A stretch of DNA of 33,883 bases from positions 1 to 33,883 of IMG/VR virus record IMGVR_UViG_3300005664_000028; one strand, given 5' to 3'. The DNA comes from a virus. A program made the position numbers and the translations under genes. Below, one piece after another: positions 23,000 through 30,106 of this stretch. Under the pieces are notes generated by a model. That model worked only from the letters and a program-made list of their open reading frames with translations, did not search any database and had not been told where the DNA came from. Position 1 is the first letter of the stretch. The number at the start of each line of letters is the position of its first letter.

Positions 23000-23173
23000 C
23001 TATCTACTAATAAGAGAATGGACAATAGTCAACCCGCACCCAACTACCAACGAAATCAGCAAAACAGCCAACAACCATGCGTAGAATTTTCCGGCATCTT
23101 CGGAGACAAAAGCAGAGAACACAGCAAGAACTATCCAAAAACAAAAAACAAGAAAGAGAACTGCGACCGTCAT
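23000..23173 (-). CDS. Two-helix membrane peptide of 57 aa
   Basis: ATG 23173 overlaps the epimerase stop codon as ATGA and the frame ends at TAG 23000-23002. The product consists of two hydrophobic segments, about residues 2-22 (VAVLFLVFCFWIVLAVFSAF) and 32-52 (AWLLAVLLISLVVGCGLTIV), joined by a short charged loop (SEDAGK), with a basic end (HSLISR). This is a clear helical-hairpin membrane protein. Possible roles are membrane anchoring of the modification enzymes or a holin-like function; neither is shown. The tight overlap argues that it belongs to the cassette. Confidence 0.65.
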   Translation of the reverse strand: MTVAVLFLVFCFWIVLAVFSAFVSEDAGKFYAWLLAVLLISLVVGCGLTIVHSLISR

Positions 23174-24021
23174 CGCATTGCCCTCTCGATCCCTTCCTCA
23201 ATAGAAATTCTAGGGATGTAAAAATCATGCAGCTTGTCAACGTTCGCCACACGATAATGAACACCAGTAGGTTTATCAGGAAGTGTTTGAATACTAGGAC
23301 TGTAGCCAGAACGAGAAGTAAAAAGTTCAGACAACTTAAGGAAGTCAGTTGCCATACCAGTACCTATATTAATAGGGCCAGTAAAGCCAGAAGTGATAAG
23401 ACTAAGAATGGCTTCCATTATATCGTCAACATGAATCCAATCTCGTACCTGCGTACCATCTCCCCAAATAACAAAAGGGTCTTCCCGTGATAGAGCACGA
23501 GCACGAAAAGCTCCGAAAGGGTACGTAGTATCTTGATCAGAACCATAGCCAGACATAGGACGAAGACATGTCACAGGAGCAGAACAACGAGAAGCCATCT
23601 GCTCTCCGGTCAACTTAACCCACCCGTACATAGCATCAGGAAGCTCAGGCTTCTGAAGATTAATGTGATCTTCCTGAAGATGTGTATGATGCTCGCGTGT
23701 CTGCAAAGAAACAGGATACGCAGCAGAACTGCTTGGGTAAATAACATGGCCGGGACGAACGCGCTCTGCATAATTAAAAAGAGCAACGTCTAAAGCTATG
23801 GTCTGAGCAACAGCTAGGGGATTGCCGTCAATTGTGGCACGTCCACCAACTATTGCAGCAAAGTGTAGAACAATGTCAAAGTAAGTATCTGAAGCAAAAA
23901 CATCACGACAGTCGGTGCCAGATTGAATGTCAACACCTTGAACATCGTGACCTAGCTGTAGAAAAGTACGCATTGCATGACGGCCCAAGAATCCGTCCGA
24001 TCCTGTCACCAGTACCTTCAC
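23170..24021 (-). CDS. NAD-dependent sugar epimerase/dehydratase (extended SDR)
   Basis: Starting at GTG 24021 the 283-aa product opens with the nucleotide-binding loop MKVLVTGSDGFLG-type sequence (residues 1-13). It has Asp31 at the end of the second strand (GVDIQSG) for the NAD ribose, HFAAIVGG (53-60), the catalytic serine region YPSSSAAYP (95-103) and the Y132-x3-K136 pair in MYGWVK. LRPMSGYG (153-160) and DWIHVDDI fit UDP-glucose 4-epimerase-like enzymes. It likely makes or converts a nucleotide sugar for the glycosyltransferase upstream in the cassette (inference). I chose GTG 24021 because it forms a GTGA overlap with the preceding gene; a longer frame to 24045 would add eight unlikely residues. 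Confidence 0.88.
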   Translation of the reverse strand: MKVLVTGSDGFLGRHAMRTFLQLGHDVQGVDIQSGTDCRDVFASDTYFDIVLHFAAIVGGRATIDGNPLAVAQTIALDVALFNYAERVRPGHVIYPSSSAAYPVSLQTREHHTHLQEDHINLQKPELPDAMYGWVKLTGEQMASRCSAPVTCLRPMSGYGSDQDTTYPFGAFRARALSREDPFVIWGDGTQVRDWIHVDDIMEAILSLITSGFTGPINIGTGMATDFLKLSELFTSRSGYSPSIQTLPDKPTGVHYRVANVDKLHDFYIPRISIEEGIERAMR

Positions 24022-24599
24022 AGTTCCACCTTCTCTGCCACCCACATTTGCGTAGACTCGGTTCCTTCAAACACTCCACCAAGCATAACTTCATACCCAG
24101 CGCCCTCAAGAACGTTCTGAAAACCTTCCACGTCCCAGCCCCACAAATGATAAGGATAGTGAGAGTCAGGAGTCTCACCATTAGGAACAGATGCTACCAA
24201 GTATGTTGTCTGTAAGTCTTTTAAAAACCCGTGAGGGTCTACCATGTGCTCAAGAACTTCAGACAAAACAGCAACGTCACTGCGATAAGAAGTCTCCACA
24301 AAATTAGAAAACACAACAGGTCGGCCCAACTCCACCGCCTGATCGACGTTAGCCCGACAAAAGTCTAGGCCCAGAAGATCGTCTCCCTCAAGCAAAGAAA
24401 GAAGTCCGCCATTACCGCAACCGTAATCAATCAAAGACTTCTCTGTGCCAATCTCTTGAAACAAAGCATTGACAAGGCCAGCCACTGTACGAATACGTGC
24501 GCCGTGCCCCTCCTCATGAAGATGATCAGCAGCCTCTCGGTCTACGTGAAACTCCTCAGAAGAATAAAACTCCTCTGTGTCAAAACGATACTCAGTCAC
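24018..24599 (-). CDS. Class I SAM-dependent methyltransferase (second of a pair)
   Basis: The 193-aa protein has motif I LIDYGCGNGGLL (about 56-67), the acidic strand LGLDFCRANV, and the post-I segment VAVLSEVLEHMVDP. These mark the class I fold that binds S-adenosylmethionine; the LEH phrase is usual in sugar and small-molecule O-methyltransferases. The C-terminal end STQMWVAEKVEL resembles the end of its neighbour (YQMWVAR), suggesting that the two genes are paralogues. The start is GTG 24599, giving a GTGA overlap with the preceding gene; GTG 24611 is possible. Probable substrate is a sugar or a modified virion protein (inference). Confidence 0.82.
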   Translation of the reverse strand: MTEYRFDTEEFYSSEEFHVDREAADHLHEEGHGARIRTVAGLVNALFQEIGTEKSLIDYGCGNGGLLSLLEGDDLLGLDFCRANVDQAVELGRPVVFSNFVETSYRSDVAVLSEVLEHMVDPHGFLKDLQTTYLVASVPNGETPDSHYPYHLWGWDVEGFQNVLEGAGYEVMLGGVFEGTESTQMWVAEKVEL

Positions 24600-25150
24600 C
24601 GTGCCACCCACATCTGGTAACGAACGTCCAACTCTGGAAACTCTAAGAACGACATAGCAACAGGCTGAAAAGAAGCAGCCTCCAACATAGCCGCAACGTC
24701 AGAAGCTGACCATGCCCAGTAATGTTCAAAATTAGGGATGGTCTCATCACAAGGAGTAGACAACACTAGCTGACGAGTCTTAGCACGAAGCTCCCTGAGC
24801 ACAGCATCAGGATCATCGAGATGCTCTAACGTTTCAGAAAGCACAAAAGCTCCCACAGAAGGAATCTGATGGACAGTCTCTTCAATGGGTCCGCAATACA
24901 CGTTACCTTCTACAAAATCTCCGAGGTAAACAGTGACACCGCGAAAATTCTCCGCGATGCCAGTAGCAATGTAACCATCGCCGCAAGACAGGTCTGCGAT
25001 AGAAGTAAAAGGTTCAAGGTTTGCGGAAGCAAACTTCACAGTCTCTTCAACTCGAATAATATGATCTGTCCATTTCGTATGGTCATATGTATTCGAGTAA
25101 ACCTCAGCAAGCTGACGCTCTGAGTACTTCGGACGCAGACGCTTTCTCAC
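24596..25150 (-). CDS. Class I SAM-dependent methyltransferase (first of a pair)
   Basis: The 184-aa protein has a basic N-terminus (MRKRLRPKYSERQLAEVYS), motif I SIADLSCGDGYIA (about 50-62), the strand VTVYLGDF, and VLSETLEHLDDPDAVLRELR, which together define a class I methyltransferase. A WAWSASDVAAMLEAA segment matches the typical C-terminal helix before the final strands. GTG 25150 overlaps the stop of the upstream glycosyltransferase as GTGA. It probably methylates a sugar or other group within the same pathway as its neighbours. Confidence 0.82.
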   Translation of the reverse strand: MRKRLRPKYSERQLAEVYSNTYDHTKWTDHIIRVEETVKFASANLEPFTSIADLSCGDGYIATGIAENFRGVTVYLGDFVEGNVYCGPIEETVHQIPSVGAFVLSETLEHLDDPDAVLRELRAKTRQLVLSTPCDETIPNFEHYWAWSASDVAAMLEAASFQPVAMSFLEFPELDVRYQMWVAR

Positions 25151-25824
25151 CAGAGAGCCTTCACCTTCTCTACATCTGACTGAAACTGCGTAGCCAGATA
25201 GTTTTGATATGCCAACGAGTCATCAGAGTACATCTTTTCTGAGTTGACTTCCGCATAAAGAGCGTCTTGCGTAGACTTTCCAGTAGAAAAATGTAAGTGC
25301 TCAAGAATCACATCGGGAAGATACGTGATACGTCCAACTGCCTTACCAAGATCTAGCCAATAATTATCAAGGTACAAGTGCGTCTGCTCTGGTGGACAGT
25401 ACTGACCTGTCGCCAAGATAATGTCACTTGAAATAAGAATAGCCGTGGGCAAAGCCTCACCTTGCAAAAGATCATTAGCGTAAGCCATGCCCCCGCCCCC
25501 TACAGCAAATGCTAAGGACTCGTCCCAGCACGGAGTCTTAGGGCAGTGATCATCGCCCAAGAACCCGACCGACGCGTACTCTCCGGCCAATCGCACACCG
25601 ACATCATTAAGAGTTGGACCAAGACGAAGACGCGGACCAACCTCTACGCGAAACTCTGGGTATGTCTCTTCATCAAGAAGTGCCAAGTACTGATCGACAG
25701 TAGGATCATCGTCATCAATACGAACAACAAGGTCAGCTACAGCAGAAGTAGCTTTCCATGCCTGCAAAAGTCGAGCAATGTTATTAGGTCGTCCCCTAGA
25801 AGGACACAGCCAAACTGATTCCAT
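25147..25824 (-). CDS. GT-A fold glycosyltransferase
   Basis: The 225-aa product starts with VWLCPSRGRPNNIARLLQAW, typical of nucleotide-diphospho-sugar transferases, followed by VVRIDDDDPTVDQY (D37-D40), which provides the DxD metal site. The phrase SVGFLGDDHCPKTPCWDESL (D91, D92) marks the acceptor-side half, and ITYLPDVILEHLHF the end of the core. It is short for a full family 2 enzyme but complete for a minimal GT-A domain. It is the first gene of the head-module cassette. ATG 25824 is used; GTG 25830 is also possible, and neither has a clear ribosome site. A terminator lies 48 nt upstream, so it needs readthrough or its own promoter. Confidence 0.8.
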   Translation of the reverse strand: MESVWLCPSRGRPNNIARLLQAWKATSAVADLVVRIDDDDPTVDQYLALLDEETYPEFRVEVGPRLRLGPTLNDVGVRLAGEYASVGFLGDDHCPKTPCWDESLAFAVGGGGMAYANDLLQGEALPTAILISSDIILATGQYCPPEQTHLYLDNYWLDLGKAVGRITYLPDVILEHLHFSTGKSTQDALYAEVNSEKMYSDDSLAYQNYLATQFQSDVEKVKALW

Positions 25825-25867
25825 AATCACACACTATCAGAAAGTCAAACAAAAAGAAGTGGAACAC

Positions 25868-25892
25868 AAAAACCCCCTCCAAAGGAGGGGGT
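25868..25892 (-). terminator. Intrinsic terminator after decoration gene
   Basis: ACCCCCTCC (25872-25880) and GGAGGGGGT (25884-25892) form a perfect 9-bp GC-rich stem with a 3-nt loop. The minus strand continues with a T-run (TTTTG). It lies 15 nt after the decoration stop codon and separates the head genes from the modification cassette. Confidence 0.9.
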
Positions 25893-25907
25893 CTTCATGA
25901 CTAAGCG

Positions 25908-26312
25908 TCAGAACTTGAATGTATCGCGAACCGTGTCCGACACCGAACCAAGGTCAGTGATAGAACCAGCATCGGCACCTGAAATCTTGGAGTTCACCAA
26001 GAGACCAGAAACGACGATGTTCCCCTGAACAGTTGGACCGGCAGCATCAGTTCCAGTATCAACTGCCTGACGAAGGATGCCACGAGCAACCTGTTCGCCG
26101 TTGCTGTTGCTGTTGTTATACAGCACATACAACTTAGAAGCCGTCAAGCGACCAAGAACAGTACCAGCAGGAAGAATTCCCTGCCCTGCCTTGAGAGTTA
26201 CACCAAACTGGCGAAGTCCCACGGTAGAAGCAAGAATCTCAGTATCGGCACTGGTGGGTCCGTCCGTAACTCCTGGCGAGTTGAGGACATTTCCTGGGTA
26301 TTCAATAGACAT
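25908..26312 (-). CDS. Head decoration protein, lambda gpD-like
   Basis: The 134-aa product contains LRQFGVTLKAGQGILPAGTV, then LGRLTASKLYVLYNNSNSNG and EQVARGILRQAVD, the usual phrases of the gpD-like decoration family, whose trimers stabilise the expanded capsid. It also has IVVSGLLVNSKISG and ends in VRDTFKF. It lies directly after the protease/scaffold gene (13-nt gap), as in lambda, while the capsid gene has been separated from it by a 3-kb insertion of modification genes. Confidence 0.88.
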   Translation of the reverse strand: MSIEYPGNVLNSPGVTDGPTSADTEILASTVGLRQFGVTLKAGQGILPAGTVLGRLTASKLYVLYNNSNSNGEQVARGILRQAVDTGTDAAGPTVQGNIVVSGLLVNSKISGADAGSITDLGSVSDTVRDTFKF

Positions 26313-26325
26313 TTTTTATATCCCC

Positions 26326-26862
26326 TTATCGAAGAGTTGCGGAAAGACGAGCAACTTCTGCGTCAATATCTTCTTCCTGCTTCCGACTATCTTCGTCGGT
26401 AACAGACGTACCTGACTCAGCCGACAGTTCAACGACTGCTGCTTCAGGAACGAGCTTGTCGAACATCTCCTCATTGCTGAGACGAAGCTCAATCATCGCG
26501 TCACGCTGTGCCGGGATGATCCGACCTTCAGCAACGAGAGCATCAACCGTATGCTCTGCGTCTGACTTGATATAGGTTTCTAGCTTTGCCGACAGAGTGA
26601 TGTTTTCCTCACCCAGCGCGACAATTGAACCAACGATAGAATCGCCGGTAAGTTCTTCGCCAGCAGACAGCTTCACAAAGTCCGACTCAACAAGAGCAGA
26701 CGAAAGCTTAGCCGAAAGCTCGACGGCAGGCTTGGCTTCAGCCAATTCAGCAACGAGTCCTTCGTTCTGAACAGACAGAGTTTCGACCTGTGCAGTAAGG
26801 GCAGCAACGTCTACCCCGTAGGTGGTCTTCAACTCAGCAATGAGTTCTTCTTGCGTAGGCAT
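26326..26862 (-). CDS. Nested scaffold protein (internal start in protease gene)
   Basis: ATG 26862 lies in frame inside the protease gene and has its own ribosome site, AAGAGGAG, with a 6-nt spacer. The 178-aa product begins MPTQEELIAELKTTYGV and is mostly charged helix with coiled-coil character (VETLSVQNEGLVAELAEAKP), as expected for a scaffold. The arrangement matches lambda C/Nu3 and Mu I/Z, in which scaffold is made from an internal start and is the protease's C-terminal part. A GCCGATAA string at 26903-26910 lies 40 nt upstream but has no -35 partner and is in coding sequence. Confidence 0.65.
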   Translation of the reverse strand: MPTQEELIAELKTTYGVDVAALTAQVETLSVQNEGLVAELAEAKPAVELSAKLSSALVESDFVKLSAGEELTGDSIVGSIVALGEENITLSAKLETYIKSDAEHTVDALVAEGRIIPAQRDAMIELRLSNEEMFDKLVPEAAVVELSAESGTSVTDEDSRKQEEDIDAEVARLSATLR

Positions 26863-27423
26863 ACGGTACTCCTCTTGCGACAGGACGACTACTTCACCAA
26901 CATTATCGGCAGAAGCAGCAATCAACTCTTCATAATCTTCTAGTTCAGTAATGTAAGGACGGTTTGTCACACACACATGCAGCAAAGTAGGTCCGACCTT
27001 CTCACCACTCTTAGTATCAGTGTAGTCCAAGTGCATCATTGCTGACGCGCCTAGCAACGTCTTACCAAGCTTATCCGCAGCATCAGCATCACGAGCATCA
27101 ATAACTGCGTAAATCTTTCCGTCAACTTCTTCAATGCCGACAACCTCACCGATATTACGAGTGGGATCTTCGGTATGTTCATTCGACGGACCAGCGAGCG
27201 GAACCTGAACAATGTCACAAACATTGTTGTCAAAGTTACTCTTCAACTTTGACACGAAGTCTTCGTCCACCTTCAACGTCTGCTTCGTAGCAGGGTGAAT
27301 AAGGTTACCCATATTCAAAATGTGCTTACGAAACAACCTGCCCCGCTTCGTACGAGACATCTCAACAAAGCTGCCATCTTCCGTACGAGACGGAATGATA
27401 ACTGCGCCCTCAAAGTCAGGCAT
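26326..27423 (-). CDS. Prohead protease with C-terminal scaffold (Mu I-like)
   Basis: The 365-aa protein has an N-terminal protease-like domain (about 1-165) and a C-terminal helical scaffold part. Likely catalytic residues are His83 (GPSNEHTEDPTRNIGEV) and Ser127 in LLGASAMMHLD, followed by LLHVCVTNRPYI, which match the order seen in I-like and assemblin-type proteases. It would cleave scaffold and itself during capsid maturation. ATG 27423 has AAGGAG with a 6-nt spacer and overlaps the end of the upstream gene by 8 nt. The assignment of catalytic residues is by pattern only. Confidence 0.78.
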   Translation of the reverse strand: MPDFEGAVIIPSRTEDGSFVEMSRTKRGRLFRKHILNMGNLIHPATKQTLKVDEDFVSKLKSNFDNNVCDIVQVPLAGPSNEHTEDPTRNIGEVVGIEEVDGKIYAVIDARDADAADKLGKTLLGASAMMHLDYTDTKSGEKVGPTLLHVCVTNRPYITELEDYEELIAASADNVGEVVVLSQEEYRMPTQEELIAELKTTYGVDVAALTAQVETLSVQNEGLVAELAEAKPAVELSAKLSSALVESDFVKLSAGEELTGDSIVGSIVALGEENITLSAKLETYIKSDAEHTVDALVAEGRIIPAQRDAMIELRLSNEEMFDKLVPEAAVVELSAESGTSVTDEDSRKQEEDIDAEVARLSATLR

Positions 27424-28807
27424 CTTCTTCTCCTTCCGAATCAACGGAGTCGGTAACTACTTCTTCTTCAGTAGAATCAATCACGTCGTTGTGATCGTCT
27501 ACGTCCTCCACCACTTCACCAGAGGCTTCTTCTTGGACATCTGGGACTTCTCCACCCTCTTCAACATCTTCTGGTACTGATGGTGGTTCGGGATCGGATA
27601 CAGAGTCAGACCCTGTATCTGGCAACTCAGAAGAGTCAACAACCTCTTCACCGATACTATCGTCAATATCATTATCAATAGTTTCAGGAACAGCTTGATC
27701 ATCTGGTGCCTCCTCAGTAGTGAGTGCTATTGACTCGTCCTGAAAATCAGGAACGAAAATAAGGGGCATATCAATGCCAGCAAGTTTCACTTCAGGACGT
27801 TTCCGTTTCTTCGGGAGGGACTTGACTTCCTCACTGACTCCCTTAATAAAACGACTACGAACTTGCTTACCAGTAAGATCCTTTGTTTCACCGTACTGAT
27901 TAACCTGCTTACCAGTACCATCCTTATACACAATCATGTGGCTAGTTCCCTTGCCTGCCTTGGTATAGATGCCGTGCTTAACGCCACCCACCTCATCAAG
28001 AGAAGCAAAGAACTTACGAACAGAATTACCAGAAGGCAGCTTTCGAGAAGGGACGTTGTTGCCACTATCGTCAACCCCGCTCACCATCCCTGTTTCTGGG
28101 TCATACCAAAAAAAGAAAGCTGGGGTACCAGGAACCTGAGGAGGAAGTGTGCCCACACGAGCACCTACGGGAACGCGAACATCTCGACCTTTCCAGTGGA
28201 AGATCTCTGTCTTTACCTCGCCCTTCTTATCCTCCTCAACAGCGTCTATCTGAGGAGGAGCATCTTGTGACTGAGGATCTTTGGCAGCAGGAGCCTCAGC
28301 AGCAGGATCAAAATCAATGTTCTCTAGTTGAGCAGGAAGATTGCCTTGTTCAATACCCTTCAACCGATTCATAAACAACTGAAGCTGCGCTGCGGTTGAT
28401 CCTTTAGCAAGCTGCTCAACTGCAATATCCGCGCGAGCCTCCAACGCACCCTTCTGCAAAAGAAGTTTAACAAGTGCTCCCTTGGCAGCAGTCATTTCCT
28501 TCTTATCACGCGAACGCAACTTCGGAGCCTGCTCCCCTTGAGAAGGTTCTGCCTGCTTCTTATCCTTAGCGGCGGGAACTTTAAGCTCTGTTTGCTTTGT
28601 CTCGATCAGTTTATTGCGAACAGATCTGACAGCGGTACGAGCAGACGGACGAGCGCCCGACTGTTCATATGCGTCCTTCTCCACAATAGAACCGATAGGC
28701 TGTCCGTATCGTTGCGCTCCCGCCTCCGTGCGAACACGCAAGACAGCAAGCTCAGCCTCCCCATCAGGAGACTGAAGCAACGAAACAAGATCAGACACAC
28801 GAGACAA
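27416..28807 (-). CDS. Unknown 463-aa head-module protein with acidic tail
   Basis: The best start is TTG 28807, with AGGAGG at a 7-nt spacer. The product has a helical N-terminal third with Ala/Lys-rich low complexity (LKVPAAKDKKQAEPSQ), a middle folded part (about 205-340) with strands such as KGRDVRVPVGARVG, TPAFFFWYDPETGMVSG and GIYTKAGKGTSHMIVYKDG, and a strongly acidic C-terminal 100 residues (EEVVEDVDDHNDVIDSTEEE). I do not recognise a family. Its position between the MuF-like and protease genes suggests a head protein, perhaps internal to the capsid or assisting assembly (inference). Confidence 0.6.
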   Translation of the reverse strand: MSRVSDLVSLLQSPDGEAELAVLRVRTEAGAQRYGQPIGSIVEKDAYEQSGARPSARTAVRSVRNKLIETKQTELKVPAAKDKKQAEPSQGEQAPKLRSRDKKEMTAAKGALVKLLLQKGALEARADIAVEQLAKGSTAAQLQLFMNRLKGIEQGNLPAQLENIDFDPAAEAPAAKDPQSQDAPPQIDAVEEDKKGEVKTEIFHWKGRDVRVPVGARVGTLPPQVPGTPAFFFWYDPETGMVSGVDDSGNNVPSRKLPSGNSVRKFFASLDEVGGVKHGIYTKAGKGTSHMIVYKDGTGKQVNQYGETKDLTGKQVRSRFIKGVSEEVKSLPKKRKRPEVKLAGIDMPLIFVPDFQDESIALTTEEAPDDQAVPETIDNDIDDSIGEEVVDSSELPDTGSDSVSDPEPPSVPEDVEEGGEVPDVQEEASGEVVEDVDDHNDVIDSTEEEVVTDSVDSEGEEDA

Positions 28808-28839
28808 AACGGTTCCTCCTACACACATAATCGGCAAAA

Positions 28840-29046
28840 CTATATAAGTTCTCTCACTGTAATACTTTTCATCGAACGAACCTCTTCAAGAATCTTAGTA
28901 ATATCTCCGTCTACTACCAACCCAGATCGTAAAAGTCTAGCCGGATCAAGAGATTCAATCCAGAAAACTGCGTCAGAAGAACGAGCAACAGCCAGAACTG
29001 TCTCAACAGCAAGAGGCACATCCCCACCTAAAGAAACCCTAGCCAT
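28840..29046 (-). CDS. Small protein of 68 aa, unknown
   Basis: ATG 29046 overlaps the MuF-like gene's stop by 8 nt. The product reads MARVSLGGDVPLAVETVLAV, followed by SDAVFWIESLDPARLL and a charged helix ending in ITVRELI. It looks like a small alpha/beta protein. The same frame is open further upstream, but that part overlaps the MuF-like gene and encodes an unlikely sequence. Function is unknown; it lies within the head gene cluster. Confidence 0.6.
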   Translation of the reverse strand: MARVSLGGDVPLAVETVLAVARSSDAVFWIESLDPARLLRSGLVVDGDITKILEEVRSMKSITVRELI

Positions 29047-30106
29047 CAGATTTCCTCCAAGAGAATGCCTTACGGACAGTGTTGAGGATAGTATCGCGAA
29101 ACTCAAAAAACTTTTTCTGCGGCAAGTCTTTAATCTGTTGAGAAGAGATACCAAAGAAAGCATTGACTACCTTCTTTGACTGCTTCTGAGCAAAAGAACG
29201 AAGACCGGCAGGAGAATTTTTCCCCTTGTAAACAGTGTCCTCTTTCTTCAATGCAGTAATAAGAAGAACGCACCGACAGTGAGGGTGTCGAGGAGGTCCG
29301 TACAAATCAAGATAAACTTTCGGAGGCGTGGCATAAGACTGCGTAGCACTGAACTTACCGTTCAAAGGAACTTCTGTACCGTGCAACGCCGTACAGGTAG
29401 GACACGGCGGCTTAGTGGTGTCAGAAAAGTTTGCTACCCATACCTTGCTGAGCTTCCACTCCTTGCCAACAGAAGCATATGCCTGCGCGTGCCCTTCAGT
29501 CATTCCACGCTGAACAGCCACAGACGCACTAGCGTTAGATCGGGAGGCTACTGGCCCCAATGCCTTGATCACAGACTCAGCTACCCAACGCGAACGTCGA
29601 ATGCTTGTCTCACGGCGCTGCTGAGTTGTTTGCTTAGGATCGTCCTCGAAACGCGAAGACTCATACAATGTCTGAAATGCGTCAAATGCCCGCTTCTCCA
29701 TATCGTAAGACTGCTCACGCACATCCTTGATAAGAGCCTTCAAGTAGGGAGACGTTCCAACAGATCCCTCTTTTATATCTACGCCCAGCAACGCAGCTTC
29801 TTCCTTTGCCTGCTCGTTGCCGACTAGCGCCCCATCTGCAAAAGCCTTCTCAACAATCTTGACTACACTGATACGCGTCTTATCAAGAGCCTTAGCAAAA
29901 GCAGTCTCTACATCACTACGATGAAGAATCTCTTCAACAGTAGAACTGTTATTGCGTTGAATGATCTTTGTAAGAATCTGAAGAAACTCTACTAGTGCCT
30001 CGTTGTACGCGTCACGAACATCAGCGCGAGCCTTAAGATCTAGCTGAACAGCTTGCGGTTTGTACTTATCAGTCAGAGCTAGAAGATCCGTAAACTCTGC
30101 AACCAT
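29039..30106 (-). CDS. MuF-like minor head protein
   Basis: The 355-aa product is helical in its N-terminal two thirds, with SRWVAESVIKALGPVA and the EGHAQAYASVGKEWKL region. It then shows the zinc-binding-like pattern of Mu gpF C-terminal domains: KPPCPTCTALHGTEV, a loop with FSATQSYATPP, then GPPRHPHCRCVLLI. Such proteins are packaged in the head next to the portal. The gene starts at ATG 30106 in a TAATG overlap with the portal stop codon, which also supports this assignment. The C-terminal 70 residues end in a basic helix (RDTILNTVRKAFSWRKSDG). Confidence 0.8.
   Translation of the reverse strand: MVAEFTDLLALTDKYKPQAVQLDLKARADVRDAYNEALVEFLQILTKIIQRNNSSTVEEILHRSDVETAFAKALDKTRISVVKIVEKAFADGALVGNEQAKEEAALLGVDIKEGSVGTSPYLKALIKDVREQSYDMEKRAFDAFQTLYESSRFEDDPKQTTQQRRETSIRRSRWVAESVIKALGPVASRSNASASVAVQRGMTEGHAQAYASVGKEWKLSKVWVANFSDTTKPPCPTCTALHGTEVPLNGKFSATQSYATPPKVYLDLYGPPRHPHCRCVLLITALKKEDTVYKGKNSPAGLRSFAQKQSKKVVNAFFGISSQQIKDLPQKKFFEFRDTILNTVRKAFSWRKSDG

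Noticed and set aside
25824-25848. TTGACT-N17-TATGGA as promoter for the GT-A gene
   Set aside because: The would-be -10 overlaps the start codon itself, so initiation would fall inside the gene; no other good promoter is visible there.
26903-26910. GCCGATAA inside the protease gene as a promoter for the nested scaffold
   Set aside because: It is 40 nt ahead of the internal start, but it encodes Ala-Asp-Asn in a coding frame and has no -35-like partner at 15 nt, so chance is as likely.
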